Positions 38,745 through 47,771 of a stretch of DNA of 64,000 bases are shown piece by piece. Position 1 is the first letter of the stretch, and each line of letters begins with the position of its first letter. A model generated the notes under the pieces. The model saw only the letters and a list, made by a program, of their open reading frames with translations. It searched no databases and was not told where the DNA came from. The DNA comes from Saprospiraceae bacterium. GTDB lineage: Bacteria > Bacteroidota > Bacteroidia > Chitinophagales > Saprospiraceae. The stretch spans positions 1-64,000 of the forward strand of contig JANQLV010000019.1 of the NCBI GenBank assembly GCA_028280415.1, written 5' to 3'. The position numbers and the translations under genes are program-made.

Positions 38745-39446
38745 ATGAATATAGTCATCAGTGGAGGCACAAAGGGGATTGGATTGGCAATTGCGCATAC
38801 TTTTGCCAAGGCAGGATTTGATCTGGCGATTTGTTCCAGAAATGCAGAAGATCTAGCCAATATGCAAACGGAGTTTAAAAGCCAGTATCCGGATATTGAG
38901 GTCATTATCAAACAAACGGATATGAGCAAAAAGGCGGAAGTCCTGGATTTTGCAGATTTCATAAAATCAAAATGGGAAACGCTGGATGTACTGGTCAATA
39001 ATGCAGGTGTTTTTCTTCCCGGAGAAATTCATAAAGAAGAGGATGGCGTGTTGGAAAGCCAAATTGAGACCAATCTGTACAGTGCTTATTATCTAAGCAG
39101 AGCGCTGCTACCCGTCATGTTGGCCCGAAAAAAAGGACATGTATTCAATATGTGTTCCATTGCCAGCTTCATGGCTTATCCCAATGGTGGATCGTACAGT
39201 ATATCAAAATTTGCACTTTTAGGTTTTTCTAAAGTTTTGAGAGCGGAAATGCAAGATAAAGGCATCAAAGTAACGAGTATCATGCCGGGAGCGACCTGGT
39301 CCAATTCCTGGGCAGGCGTCGATTTACCCGAAGACCGTTTAATGCAGGCAAATGATATAGCTGTTTCGGTATGGGCCGCCTGGAATACTAGTCCCTCCGC
39401 TGTCGTAGAAGACATTATTTTAAGGCCACAATTAGGTGATTTATAA
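38745..39446 (+). CDS. Short-chain dehydrogenase/reductase
   Basis: 233 aa, a classical SDR. The cofactor motif GGTKGIG near the N-terminus, NNAG, the catalytic serine in MCSIAS and YSISK are all present. Arginine in ICSRNAEDL after strand 2 suggests NADP(H). Its substrate cannot be deduced. It is translationally close to the iodotyrosine-deiodinase-like gene: the stop TAA ends one base before the next ATG, so the two are very likely made together. Confidence 0.9.
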   Translation: MNIVISGGTKGIGLAIAHTFAKAGFDLAICSRNAEDLANMQTEFKSQYPDIEVIIKQTDMSKKAEVLDFADFIKSKWETLDVLVNNAGVFLPGEIHKEEDGVLESQIETNLYSAYYLSRALLPVMLARKKGHVFNMCSIASFMAYPNGGSYSISKFALLGFSKVLRAEMQDKGIKVTSIMPGATWSNSWAGVDLPEDRLMQANDIAVSVWAAWNTSPSAVVEDIILRPQLGDL

Positions 39447-39447
39447 T

Positions 39448-40116
39448 ATGGCAGCACACAACCCTAAGTTTAAGAAATATCTTGCTCAAAAGTTTTCGGA
39501 AGCCGAAGTACAATTAAGAGCACAGACTTTTTATACATTCATGAATCAAAGGCGATCTATACGACATTTTTCTGACAAGGCCGTTCCACAAAACGTTATT
39601 GAAAATATTATTATGACGGCTTCGAGCGCACCTTCAGGAGCCAACAAGCAACCCTGGTCCTTTTGTGCGGTTGCTTCTGCGGACTTAAAGTCAAAAATAA
39701 GAACTGCTGCTGAACAAGAAGAATTTGCCAATTATCATGGCCGTATGTCTCCCGAATGGCTAGAGGATCTAAAACAGTTTAATACCAACGAGCATAAGCC
39801 ATTCCTGGAAATAGCTCCCTGGTTGATCGTTATGTTTAAAAAACCTTACGATCTTCAAAATAGTAAAAAACGCAAAAACTATTACGTCAACGAATCAGCC
39901 GGTATTGCAGCCGGATTTTTACTGGCAGCTATCCACAATGCAGGTTTGGTATCCCTTACACATACACCAAGTCCAATGAATTTTTTACAAAAGCTGCTTA
40001 ACCGACCGGAAAACGAAAGGGCTTTTTTATTAATTCCCGTAGGGTATCCAGCCGAAGAAGCAAAAGTCCCCCTTATTAAAAGAAAGGCTAAGGGAGATGT
40101 GTTGTTCTATTATTAA
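39448..40116 (+). CDS. Iodotyrosine-deiodinase-like nitroreductase-family flavoprotein
   Basis: 222 aa from the ATG at 39448 (a GTG 12 nt upstream is in frame but overlaps the SDR stop). It is an FMN-binding nitroreductase-superfamily enzyme (RRSIRHFSDKAVP, TASSAPSGANKQPW, PVGYPAEEAKVP). It follows the animal iodotyrosine deiodinase (IYD) pattern closely as I recall it, including EEFANY..RM..EWLEDLK..NTNEHK. The three substrate-zwitterion contacts of IYD fit E92, Y96 and K117 with identical spacing (4 and 21 residues), and THTP (171-174) fits the FMN-side TTTP. A bacterial IYD is known from Haliscomenobacter. Predicted to dehalogenate halotyrosines; substrate unproven. Confidence 0.85.
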   Translation: MAAHNPKFKKYLAQKFSEAEVQLRAQTFYTFMNQRRSIRHFSDKAVPQNVIENIIMTASSAPSGANKQPWSFCAVASADLKSKIRTAAEQEEFANYHGRMSPEWLEDLKQFNTNEHKPFLEIAPWLIVMFKKPYDLQNSKKRKNYYVNESAGIAAGFLLAAIHNAGLVSLTHTPSPMNFLQKLLNRPENERAFLLIPVGYPAEEAKVPLIKRKAKGDVLFYY

Positions 40117-40234
40117 AAAGATATCATTGATGGGCAAGCTTTATTCAAGAGCAGGCAGAAAATTGCTAAGGACTGTAGCAGTATGAATCGACGGAAAATC
40201 CCCGTTTTATGCACATGATAAAAGTAATCTATAA

Positions 40235-40717
40235 ATGAAATACGCAATTGGTTTTTTAATTGGAGTGGTAGCTACTTCTATTTTTTTTACAATAAAACTG
40301 AAAAGAATAACCGCCGGCACAATGACGGAAGAACAAACATCAATCAATGCGATTGAAAACAATGATGCCGAGCAAGGTTTACCGGAAGATTTTGAAGCTT
40401 TTTATTTGAAATTTCATGAGGACAGTTTATTTCAAATCAATCATATACTTTTTCCTTTGAGAGGATTGCCCAATAATGCCGATAGTCTGGTCAAAGTCAG
40501 TAAAAACTTTCATTGGGATTTAGAAAGCTGGCGCATGCACAAACCTTTCGATAACAGAAGTGGATCATTTCGTCGCAACTTCTCTAACCTCAATAATGAA
40601 TTAATTACTGAAGACATTTACATGAAAGAAGGCTTCGGAATGAGCCGTCGTTTTATGAAAACAAATAATGACTGGTATCTGATTTACTATTCGGCAATGA
40701 ATAAGATTGAGGAATAG
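40235..40717 (+). CDS. DUF4348-like membrane-anchored protein
   Basis: 160 aa. An N-terminal membrane/signal segment (about 3-21) is followed by a domain of about 110 residues with FEAFYLKFHEDSLFQINHILFPLRGLP and later DWYLIYYS, a pattern I associate with DUF4348 of Bacteroidota, whose fold resembles NTF2-like domains. There is no lipobox cysteine. Transcribed alone in the + direction, 118 nt after the IYD-like gene. Function unknown. Confidence 0.65.
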   Translation: MKYAIGFLIGVVATSIFFTIKLKRITAGTMTEEQTSINAIENNDAEQGLPEDFEAFYLKFHEDSLFQINHILFPLRGLPNNADSLVKVSKNFHWDLESWRMHKPFDNRSGSFRRNFSNLNNELITEDIYMKEGFGMSRRFMKTNNDWYLIYYSAMNKIEE

Positions 40718-40908
40718 TTTTTTGGGTTAATTCAAAGTAATGTTATCCTGTTTAAAATTTGTCTCCTCCTTTTTTCAAAAAATGCCATTATACCAATTCC
40801 GCATATAGTCCCTGAATTTCAAGTAATCAGGGCTCTTGTCTACCACGAAGACATTAATTTTCGATATGTACTTTATCAACAGTTATTATTAGAGCATTAA
40901 AATGATAA

Positions 40909-41580
40909 TTATTCCTTTTTTACAATTGCTTTTACATTATGTTCATCAATTAATTCCCGGGCAAAGGATTCGGCAGCGGCTTCTGTTTTGAAACGTCCGG
41001 CAACTACAGATTGAAGATCGGAATCCTTTAATTGCATAATGATCCCATCAAATCCGGCAGCTTCTAATGTTTTTAGTTTACGGCGGGCATTGCTTTTACT
41101 CTTAAATGAACCTACGACCACTAAGTATTTTTCTTCCGGTATAATATCATTGGACGGTGTATCCGCAGCCTTTTTTATTGCTTGACGAGGCTTTTGAGTC
41201 TGGATTATTTTTTTTCTTTTTTCTTTGTTGGGATCATAGAGTTCCTCCAATCCTTCTTCCTCCTTTTTGGTAGCTGGTTTAGGCTCATTTAATGTTTCTG
41301 GTTCTTTTTCCTCTGCATCGTCCCAGCCACTATCTTCCTCATAAACTTCAAAGTCACTATCTTCATCCGTCACTTCATCTCCATCCAAATCTTCTTCTTC
41401 CGGTGTTTCTTCATCAAGCGTATCTCCAGCTTCATTATAAACAAATTGATCAATATTGGAGTCGACTTTTTCAATCTTTTGCTCATCCAGTTTCCGGGAC
41501 GCAATGTAACCATAAGTCATCAGGGCAATTATGACAATTCCCAGAATAATAAAGAGGATTATTTTAGTATTTCGGTTCAT
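40909..41580 (-). CDS. SPOR-domain membrane protein (paralogue of 23754-24305)
   Basis: 223 aa with the same architecture as the protein at 23754: an N-terminal membrane anchor (about 7-26), a strongly acidic linker (about 35-100), then a lysine-rich stretch and a C-terminal SPOR domain (about 152-223, EKYLVVVGSFKSKSNARRKLKTLEAAG...SVVAGRFKTEAAAESFARELI). A peptidoglycan-binding envelope protein, perhaps cell-division linked. A TCGA-rich intergenic patch lies upstream. Confidence 0.88.
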   Translation of the reverse strand: MNRNTKIILFIILGIVIIALMTYGYIASRKLDEQKIEKVDSNIDQFVYNEAGDTLDEETPEEEDLDGDEVTDEDSDFEVYEEDSGWDDAEEKEPETLNEPKPATKKEEEGLEELYDPNKEKRKKIIQTQKPRQAIKKAADTPSNDIIPEEKYLVVVGSFKSKSNARRKLKTLEAAGFDGIIMQLKDSDLQSVVAGRFKTEAAAESFARELIDEHNVKAIVKKE

Positions 41581-41596
41581 GATGCTCGGTTTCTGT

Positions 41597-41635
41597 TATT
41601 CGCTGTTCGATATTCGATATTCGAAAATCGAGAGA
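41597..41635. repeat. TCGA-rich intergenic element
   Basis: Short runs of TTCGCTGTTCGATATTCGATATTCGAAAATCGA: tandem-like degenerate copies of a heptamer (T/A)TTCGA(T/A)(A/T), relatives of the GAAAGTC array at 1-94. It lies between the SPOR gene and the helicase terminator. Confidence 0.6.
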
Positions 41636-41742
41636 AAAATGTGACCTTCTAAAAAAAGTCCCGTCATAAGGGTGTAAATAGTTGAATAAAGATAATATAG
41701 GTTTAAAAATTAAGTAGAGAGCAATTGTAATAATGACTTTGG

Positions 41743-41771
41743 AAAAGCCTGCCATTGTGCAGGCTCTTTTT
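41743..41771. terminator. Terminator after the AddA-like helicase gene
   Basis: AGCCTGC (41746-41752) and GCAGGCT (41759-41765) form a perfect stem. TTTTTATTTT follows on the + strand; AAAA before it gives a U-tract on the minus strand, where the helicase gene ends 10 nt earlier. Confidence 0.7.
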
Positions 41772-41774
41772 ATT

Positions 41775-44700
41775 TTATAAGAGTCGTAATTGACCTTCCA
41801 TTTTCTGCTGCTCTACTTCTATAGCTAATAAACCCGCTCCCATAACAAAGTGAATATACGTTTTAACAATTCTCTTGTCAAATATTTCGCGACAAGCTTT
41901 AGCGGCCAGAAAAAGGAAGTCCGGTAATTCTCCGTTCTGAATTTTACTTTTCCATTTGGAAGGATCACCGCTAAAACCACTGTATTGAATAATCGCTAAT
42001 TCATCTTCCGTTTCAATGATCAGATCAATAATTTTTTCAAATAAACGTTTTTTATAAAAATAGCGAATCGGATATTTTCGATGCATTTTTTTAATAGAAA
42101 AACTGGCTTCCAGCTTTTCGTAAAAAGCAGTTGCATTGCGTAGAAATTTATCCGCAGCGATTGCCTCTTCAACTTCATAACGCAGCAGCATCTGCCGGGC
42201 CATTTCCATGCGTATTTCATTTTTAAAGTGCAGATGGTCCGCAGCCAGGAAAGCTTTAAAGCATTTTGCCACTTGGTACACATCCGCTCCTTCACGACTT
42301 TCAAGTGGGGCCTGATAAATATCTTTTTGTGAGATTCGATGAAAAAATTCATGGTTGAAACGCTCTTCGCTCAGATCAATTCGATAGGGTGTATAGGGAA
42401 CCGCTCCCGGGGATTTTTCAAAATACAGAATCTGTTCTTCATCCCGTTCGGCATGTGGAAAATCTTTGGGAAAGATCAGATCATCCCAGGTGTCTTTTAC
42501 AATATATTTTCCTTCCCATTCCCAGGGCGTTTCGTGATCATCAAAAACAATTGTCGGATTGTCTTCAGCTCCTTTATGCCAGCAGCGATTGAGCCAGCGG
42601 GTAGGATTTCTTTTGCTTGGAAAAATCAAATAATCTCTGGCCCGGGTAATTCCCACATAAAGCAATCTGGCCTCTTCCCGCAGCGCCGCAGTTGTAGCTT
42701 CTCTTTTGACCGAACTGGCATTGATCTTCTCAATCAGGGCCGTACCTGATTGCTGATCCGAATAAGGATTGATCCAATAGCGCAACCAGCGGTTCCCCAA
42801 AATATTATCCAGATCAACTTCTTCTTTTTCCGAAACCAGGCTAAGTCCCCAGACTTTATCCCGCAGCCGACCTTCGAGACTATGACAAATGACTACCGGC
42901 CATTCCAGTCCTTTACTCTTGTGATAAGTCATCACATTCACCGCATCTGTGCCCTCTCCCGAACCTTGCACATCTTTTCCGCTGGTTTCCAACTCATTGA
43001 GCCAAAGCAGGAAACCACCAAGTGAAGCAGCCGTATGCAAACGGTTACAGGCTTCCTCGTATTGCAATGCAAATTTTCGAATGACATCAATATTATCCAT
43101 GCGCTGTTGCACTTTCCCCCAACGCATAATGATAGGCCTCAAGTCCAGCTGTTCGATCAGTAAATTTAGAATTTCAGCACTGGAAAGCTCCAGGACTTTA
43201 GGCCGCAATTCGTTGAGTATTCCGATGATTGGATCAGCAGCGGCCCAGGGACGACTGGCTTTTTTTTGTTCTCGCAGCTCCAGATAATTCAATCGGTCAT
43301 CAATGATCTGCTCAATAGCAATATCGCTGGCGAGGAGCAGAATTTCGGCAACGGAGAGCGAATCGGATTTATTCAAAATGAACTTCAAACAAGCCAGGAT
43401 CAGTTTAGCTTCGGCTGTTGCTAATAAACCTACTCTGGAGATTGCCGCTTTGAGTCCGGCGCGATGCAAAGCTTCGGCGACTTCCTGACATTCGTAGTTG
43501 GAGCGACAGAGTACTGCAATATCACCGGGGACAAGTGCCCTGATCGATTTTGCATCTTTGGGCAGTATCATTTTTTCCCGCTCCAGTAATCGCTTTATCC
43601 CATGTGCGATACAATTTTCCATCCAGGGTCTTCCAGGCAGACGCTTGCCTTCTCCATCGTACTGAAAATGCCAATGTATAATCGCATCATCCATTTCTAT
43701 GGATTCTCCTTTGAAATTATCATTGACCGGATTGGGTTCTTTGGTGCGCATAGGGCGAAGCGCAACCTGATTTTCCGGTAAATCATCAAATGCTTTGGTA
43801 AAGAGTGCATTGCTTAGATGCACAATATCCTCCCGTGATCGCCAACTGTAAATTTGAATATCTTCCTTTTTGATGCCTCCGGTCTGTTTAATAATAGCTT
43901 GCATCAGTTGGGGATCAGCCCCTCTGAAACCATAAATCGATTGCTTGGGATCCCCTACCCAAATCGAGTGATTGGCAATCCTCGAAAGTTTATAAAAAAT
44001 TTCCAACTGTATTGGGCTCGTATCCTGAAACTCGTCAACCATGAGCAAATCCAACTCATCCTGTAATACTTCTATGACCACCGGATTGTCCAGCAATCGC
44101 TTAACATGGATTTCCATATCAATATAATCGATGAGCCCTCTTTGTTTTTTATAAAAATCGTATTCCTTTAGGGCCGCAATAGCAATATCGAAAATTCCAA
44201 AAATAAAGTTTTTAATATCCGTTCGAAATTCGGGGTGAGCATCGTGAGCGAGGGCAAACTGTTTTAGTTCTTCAACATCATCCCGGCTTTTTGCGCCAAC
44301 TTTGAGCTTAGCTATTTTTACCCATTCGTGCCAGTTAAGTTCTTTTTTGATTTTTAAAATATTGAGATGGGACTTCAAAGTCTTGACAGCAGCATCCGTT
44401 ACTTTTGTTGCATCTTCATTTTTTTCAAGCCTAAGGATCGTTTGCTCAAGCAATTCCGTTAATCGAGCATTTAAGCTTTCAGCGGAGTGAGCAGATACGG
44501 GTTCGAAAAAGCGTTCCAGACTTTCAAAAGATTTTAGTTTACTCTCTTCCAATACCGCAATAGAGAAGTCATTGGATCTTGTTGCATCTGTTAATTGCTT
44601 TACCTCTCTTCGCCAGTCATAAGGTTCTTTTTTGCTTAAGCCAAGGCGATTACTATAATGCTCCATCATCTGAATGCGCTCATTCGTCAGGATAGTAGCC

Positions 44701-45038
44701 AAAGACTTATTGAAAAGCACTTGCTGATCTTCATCTGCAATAATGGCTACTTCCGGAGAAACACCAGCTTCAAAAGCAAAGCGTTTAAGCAATTTCACTC
44801 CCAGTCCGTGTACCGTACCGATCAGTGCATTGGTCAGATCATTTGCCGCTTCGGTCATCCCTTCTTCCAGAAGTTTAATCCTAACTCGCTCTTGCAGTTC
44901 GGCAGCAGCTTTAGTTGTAAAAGTAGTTGCAATAATTCCGCTGGCCCGCAGCCCGTTCCCCAATAGCCTGACCATTTCCTGGGTTAATCGGTATGTTTTT
45001 CCCGAACCGGCTCCAGCGGAGATTATTTTTAAATTCAT
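41775..45038 (-). CDS. UvrD/AddA-like superfamily 1 helicase with degenerate C-terminal nuclease domain
   Basis: 1087 aa from the ATG at 45038 (a TTG at 45065 is in frame). Helicase motifs: Walker A AGAGSGKT (8-15), Walker B VDEFQDTSP, the NVMTYHKSKGLEWPVV block, and motif VI LLYVGITRARDYLIF. The size and layout are those of AddA/RecB recombination helicases. The C-terminus has a trace of the PD-(D/E)xK nuclease domain (FEKIIDLIIETEDELAIIQYS): the Asp is kept, but the D-Y-K triad reads Q-Y-S. No AddB-like partner lies adjacent. Probably a DNA-end-processing helicase without its own nuclease activity. Confidence 0.88.
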   Translation of the reverse strand: MNLKIISAGAGSGKTYRLTQEMVRLLGNGLRASGIIATTFTTKAAAELQERVRIKLLEEGMTEAANDLTNALIGTVHGLGVKLLKRFAFEAGVSPEVAIIADEDQQVLFNKSLATILTNERIQMMEHYSNRLGLSKKEPYDWRREVKQLTDATRSNDFSIAVLEESKLKSFESLERFFEPVSAHSAESLNARLTELLEQTILRLEKNEDATKVTDAAVKTLKSHLNILKIKKELNWHEWVKIAKLKVGAKSRDDVEELKQFALAHDAHPEFRTDIKNFIFGIFDIAIAALKEYDFYKKQRGLIDYIDMEIHVKRLLDNPVVIEVLQDELDLLMVDEFQDTSPIQLEIFYKLSRIANHSIWVGDPKQSIYGFRGADPQLMQAIIKQTGGIKKEDIQIYSWRSREDIVHLSNALFTKAFDDLPENQVALRPMRTKEPNPVNDNFKGESIEMDDAIIHWHFQYDGEGKRLPGRPWMENCIAHGIKRLLEREKMILPKDAKSIRALVPGDIAVLCRSNYECQEVAEALHRAGLKAAISRVGLLATAEAKLILACLKFILNKSDSLSVAEILLLASDIAIEQIIDDRLNYLELREQKKASRPWAAADPIIGILNELRPKVLELSSAEILNLLIEQLDLRPIIMRWGKVQQRMDNIDVIRKFALQYEEACNRLHTAASLGGFLLWLNELETSGKDVQGSGEGTDAVNVMTYHKSKGLEWPVVICHSLEGRLRDKVWGLSLVSEKEEVDLDNILGNRWLRYWINPYSDQQSGTALIEKINASSVKREATTAALREEARLLYVGITRARDYLIFPSKRNPTRWLNRCWHKGAEDNPTIVFDDHETPWEWEGKYIVKDTWDDLIFPKDFPHAERDEEQILYFEKSPGAVPYTPYRIDLSEERFNHEFFHRISQKDIYQAPLESREGADVYQVAKCFKAFLAADHLHFKNEIRMEMARQMLLRYEVEEAIAADKFLRNATAFYEKLEASFSIKKMHRKYPIRYFYKKRLFEKIIDLIIETEDELAIIQYSGFSGDPSKWKSKIQNGELPDFLFLAAKACREIFDKRIVKTYIHFVMGAGLLAIEVEQQKMEGQLRLL

Positions 45039-45117
45039 ACGCGGCAGATATAATTTATCGAGCAAAATTTTTAGGTATCAGACCTCAGAGTCCGAATTAC
45101 TGAAAACTAAAACCATT

Positions 45118-46260
45118 TCATTCTTCAAAGCTATTAAATATCTCGCTAATTATTGATTTAAATAGGTTCATTCCTGTTTCAAGGAGTTCATCGGGAAAAT
45201 CATATTCCACATGATGCAGGGCAGGTGTATGCAGGCCCGCTCCGAGGCCAAACATCGCAGATTTATATTTTTGAGAGAACCAGCCAAAGTCTTCTCCAAA
45301 TCGCAAAGGGTTTACTTCTTTCTTGATTTCCAAGTCATTGTCGGAAGCCGCTTTTTTAATTAGAGAAACACAATCCGGATGATTGTAAATTGAAGGGAAA
45401 TATTCCAGCCATTCCAGTTCGAAAGACAATCCGTATTTTTTCGAAATGTTTTTGACCCGATCTTTAAGTACCTGTTCTACTTCCCGCATTTTTTGATCAC
45501 TCCAGGTCCTTAGCGTAAAATGAAGCTCTCCTTCTCCGGGAGCAATTCCATAGTTTTTCTCGCCAAGCAACATATGAATAACTGTGATCATAAAGAAATC
45601 GTCACTTTGCGGATTGTGTTCATTTAAACCAGAAAAGCTTTCTACAATCTCCGCTATGGCAAGTGCCGGATTAATCCCGTTTTCAGGTTCACTGGCATGA
45701 GCCTGTATGCCTTTTAGTTTTACAATTAAACTTTGCACAGATGCAGAAAAATAACCGGTTTTGACAATAACACTGTGCATAGGTTCTCCCGGAAGGTTGT
45801 GTAGGGCGAAAACATAATCCGGTTTGATATTTTCAAGCTTTTTATCGTTCAACATCATTAGAGCCCCTTTCCCGGTTTCTTCGGCAGGCTGGAAAAGGAG
45901 AAGTATTTTTCCTTTGTCGAAAGCGCATTCGGAAATCCAAAAGATCAAGCCAGCGACAATCGCCATATGACCATCATGCCCGCATTTGTGAGATACCCCT
46001 TCATTTTGTGAACGATGTTCAAAATTATTTTTTTCTACAATAGGCAATGCATCCAATTCACAACGAATCAGTATAGTCGCACCTCCTTCCCCAAATTCAA
46101 AAACCGCCAAAAGCCCCGCGCCTCCTATCTGTTCGATGATTTGGGCAGGATTTTTTTGTTGTATAAAATCCTTAATTAAACTTGCTGTTTTAATTTCCTT
46201 CCCTGATAAGTCAGGGTACTGATGAAGGAATTTTCTAAAAGAAATTACTTTTTCGATCAC
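45118..46260 (-). CDS. M20-family amidohydrolase (aminoacylase / hippurate-hydrolase type)
   Basis: 380 aa. The di-zinc hydrolase signature HKCGHDGH (91-98), the PAEETGKGA block (E127, E128) and later zinc ligand H154 in ALHN are typical of the M20D branch of amidohydrolases, which deacylate N-acyl amino acids or peptides. No signal peptide, so it is cytosolic. The final metal ligand and closing GLHTPALHHVEYDFPD segment are present. It lies 79 nt upstream of the helicase gene in the same direction; a shared role is not evident. Confidence 0.9.
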   Translation of the reverse strand: MIEKVISFRKFLHQYPDLSGKEIKTASLIKDFIQQKNPAQIIEQIGGAGLLAVFEFGEGGATILIRCELDALPIVEKNNFEHRSQNEGVSHKCGHDGHMAIVAGLIFWISECAFDKGKILLLFQPAEETGKGALMMLNDKKLENIKPDYVFALHNLPGEPMHSVIVKTGYFSASVQSLIVKLKGIQAHASEPENGINPALAIAEIVESFSGLNEHNPQSDDFFMITVIHMLLGEKNYGIAPGEGELHFTLRTWSDQKMREVEQVLKDRVKNISKKYGLSFELEWLEYFPSIYNHPDCVSLIKKAASDNDLEIKKEVNPLRFGEDFGWFSQKYKSAMFGLGAGLHTPALHHVEYDFPDELLETGMNLFKSIISEIFNSFEE

Positions 46261-46450
46261 CCTTATAATAATTTACATACACTGGCACATTAATATGGGC
46301 CAAAATCTGATTTCGCTTTGCAAATATCTAACCATAAATAGTCCGTATGATGTAAAATATCATTCTAATTCCGAGTGGTAATTAGTTCATTTATGATGAA
46401 AACATCAAGTTTATAAAACTAGAAAATTATTATGAAAGGGAAAAAGAGCA

Positions 46451-46990
46451 TTAAGCCTTTTTCTGCAATTTACCCAACTGGAGCGAAAATATTATAAAAG
46501 CAATTCCCCCTAAAATAATCAGAATGCCCGCTATCATTAAGCCAGTAATGAGGTCCGTAGCCGATGTTGCCAGAATCAATACTGCACCAATTAAATTAAA
46601 AAAACCAGCAATAAATCTTGAAATTAAAATCCCTATCTTCAATTTACCTCCCGTATTAAGCGCCATAAAACCAAAAAGGATTTCAATGATTCCGAATAAC
46701 AACATAAAATAAATAACAAATTGCAGGAAACCATCCAGGCTTTTGGGGCCAATAGCGATCAATACGGCAAAAGCAATCATTCCTATACCCTGTAAAGTGT
46801 GATATTGATTGGCAAGGCTATGGTGCTTATTAGCCGAAGCAAATAAATAGGCAAAGATTCCGCCTCCGCCAAAGGATAATGGAACGAATATTTTAGAGGT
46901 TGAAACACCTATGTTTTCAGATATTAGCATCAATGCCCCCGCTAAACACATAAGGAGTCCACTAAATGTCAAATAGTTGATTTTATTCAT
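46451..46990 (-). CDS. HdeD/DUF308-like integral membrane protein
   Basis: 179 aa with about six hydrophobic segments and short loops, the profile of the HdeD/DUF308 family. HdeD in enterobacteria is linked to acid resistance, but the family is broad and unassigned. The frame extends 75 nt upstream into the preceding gene; the ATG at 46990 is preferred, leaving a 44-nt gap. It is the last gene of the AraC/ferric-reductase-like cluster. Confidence 0.7.
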   Translation of the reverse strand: MNKINYLTFSGLLMCLAGALMLISENIGVSTSKIFVPLSFGGGGIFAYLFASANKHHSLANQYHTLQGIGMIAFAVLIAIGPKSLDGFLQFVIYFMLLFGIIEILFGFMALNTGGKLKIGILISRFIAGFFNLIGAVLILATSATDLITGLMIAGILIILGGIAFIIFSLQLGKLQKKA

Positions 46991-47034
46991 TTTGGGTTTG
47001 AGTTTTATTATTTTAGTTCCGAACCTGATGATTT

Positions 47035-47760
47035 TTACAGATTCTCTTTTTCCCCGTTTATCCATCTTTGCATCATTACCCTTTCAGCAGGGCTTTGTTG
47101 GATCCCTCCTGCAAGAATATCCAAAAAACGATCCCATAAATTCTTTTTCCGGCTGGCTTCTTTTTTAAGTTGCTCATACGCTTCCAGATATTCTTTCTCA
47201 TATTGAAGCGCTTCTTCCATCGTATAGGTGCCCGGCATATTTTTCAAAATAGTATCCGTCAACTCATCAACTTCATCCGGAGCGTATTCACTAATCATAG
47301 ACAGATGCAGGCTGCTCCCTTCGGCCAGGTGTTGAATAGTCATGAATTTATTAAATATCAACTCCCAATTATTTGCCCATTCGGTATGAAATCGCCCGGG
47401 TAAATCCCTTTTTCCCAATTCATGCATTGCCTGTAATCTATCTAACAAGTCTGTAGAATATTTTTTGTGACTGTTCCAGATTTCTGCCAGATTTTCTGAA
47501 TCTTTCTGATTGATTTTTTCTACTACCTGTTTCATTATATCCTTAAGGAAGTGAATATTTCTTTCTACTTGCCTCATTTCATTATTCCATTGTTGCTGAG
47601 CCATCGTAGAAGTATTCTTAATAAAAATAGCACTAGCATGGTGAATCTGTTCATCAACTTCTTTTCCAAAAGTTTTTAATTCTTTCCAGTCGGTAGAAAT
47701 TCCCAAAACCAGATTTCTGATGGAAACGATTGCTCTAAGTTTAGAATTAGATGTTGTCAT
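47035..47760 (-). CDS. Hypothetical helical protein (241 aa)
   Basis: No known domain recognised. No signal peptide or membrane segment; rich in Glu, Lys, Gln and Trp, likely all alpha-helical with coiled-coil-type stretches (about 50-110). Conserved-looking tryptophans (W25, W58, W95, W128) are spread along it. It lies 11 nt after the ferric-reductase-like gene and 44 nt before the HdeD-like gene on the same strand, so it is most likely part of one operon. Function unknown. Confidence 0.7.
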   Translation of the reverse strand: MTTSNSKLRAIVSIRNLVLGISTDWKELKTFGKEVDEQIHHASAIFIKNTSTMAQQQWNNEMRQVERNIHFLKDIMKQVVEKINQKDSENLAEIWNSHKKYSTDLLDRLQAMHELGKRDLPGRFHTEWANNWELIFNKFMTIQHLAEGSSLHLSMISEYAPDEVDELTDTILKNMPGTYTMEEALQYEKEYLEAYEQLKKEASRKKNLWDRFLDILAGGIQQSPAERVMMQRWINGEKENL

Positions 47761-47771
47761 ATTTATTTATT

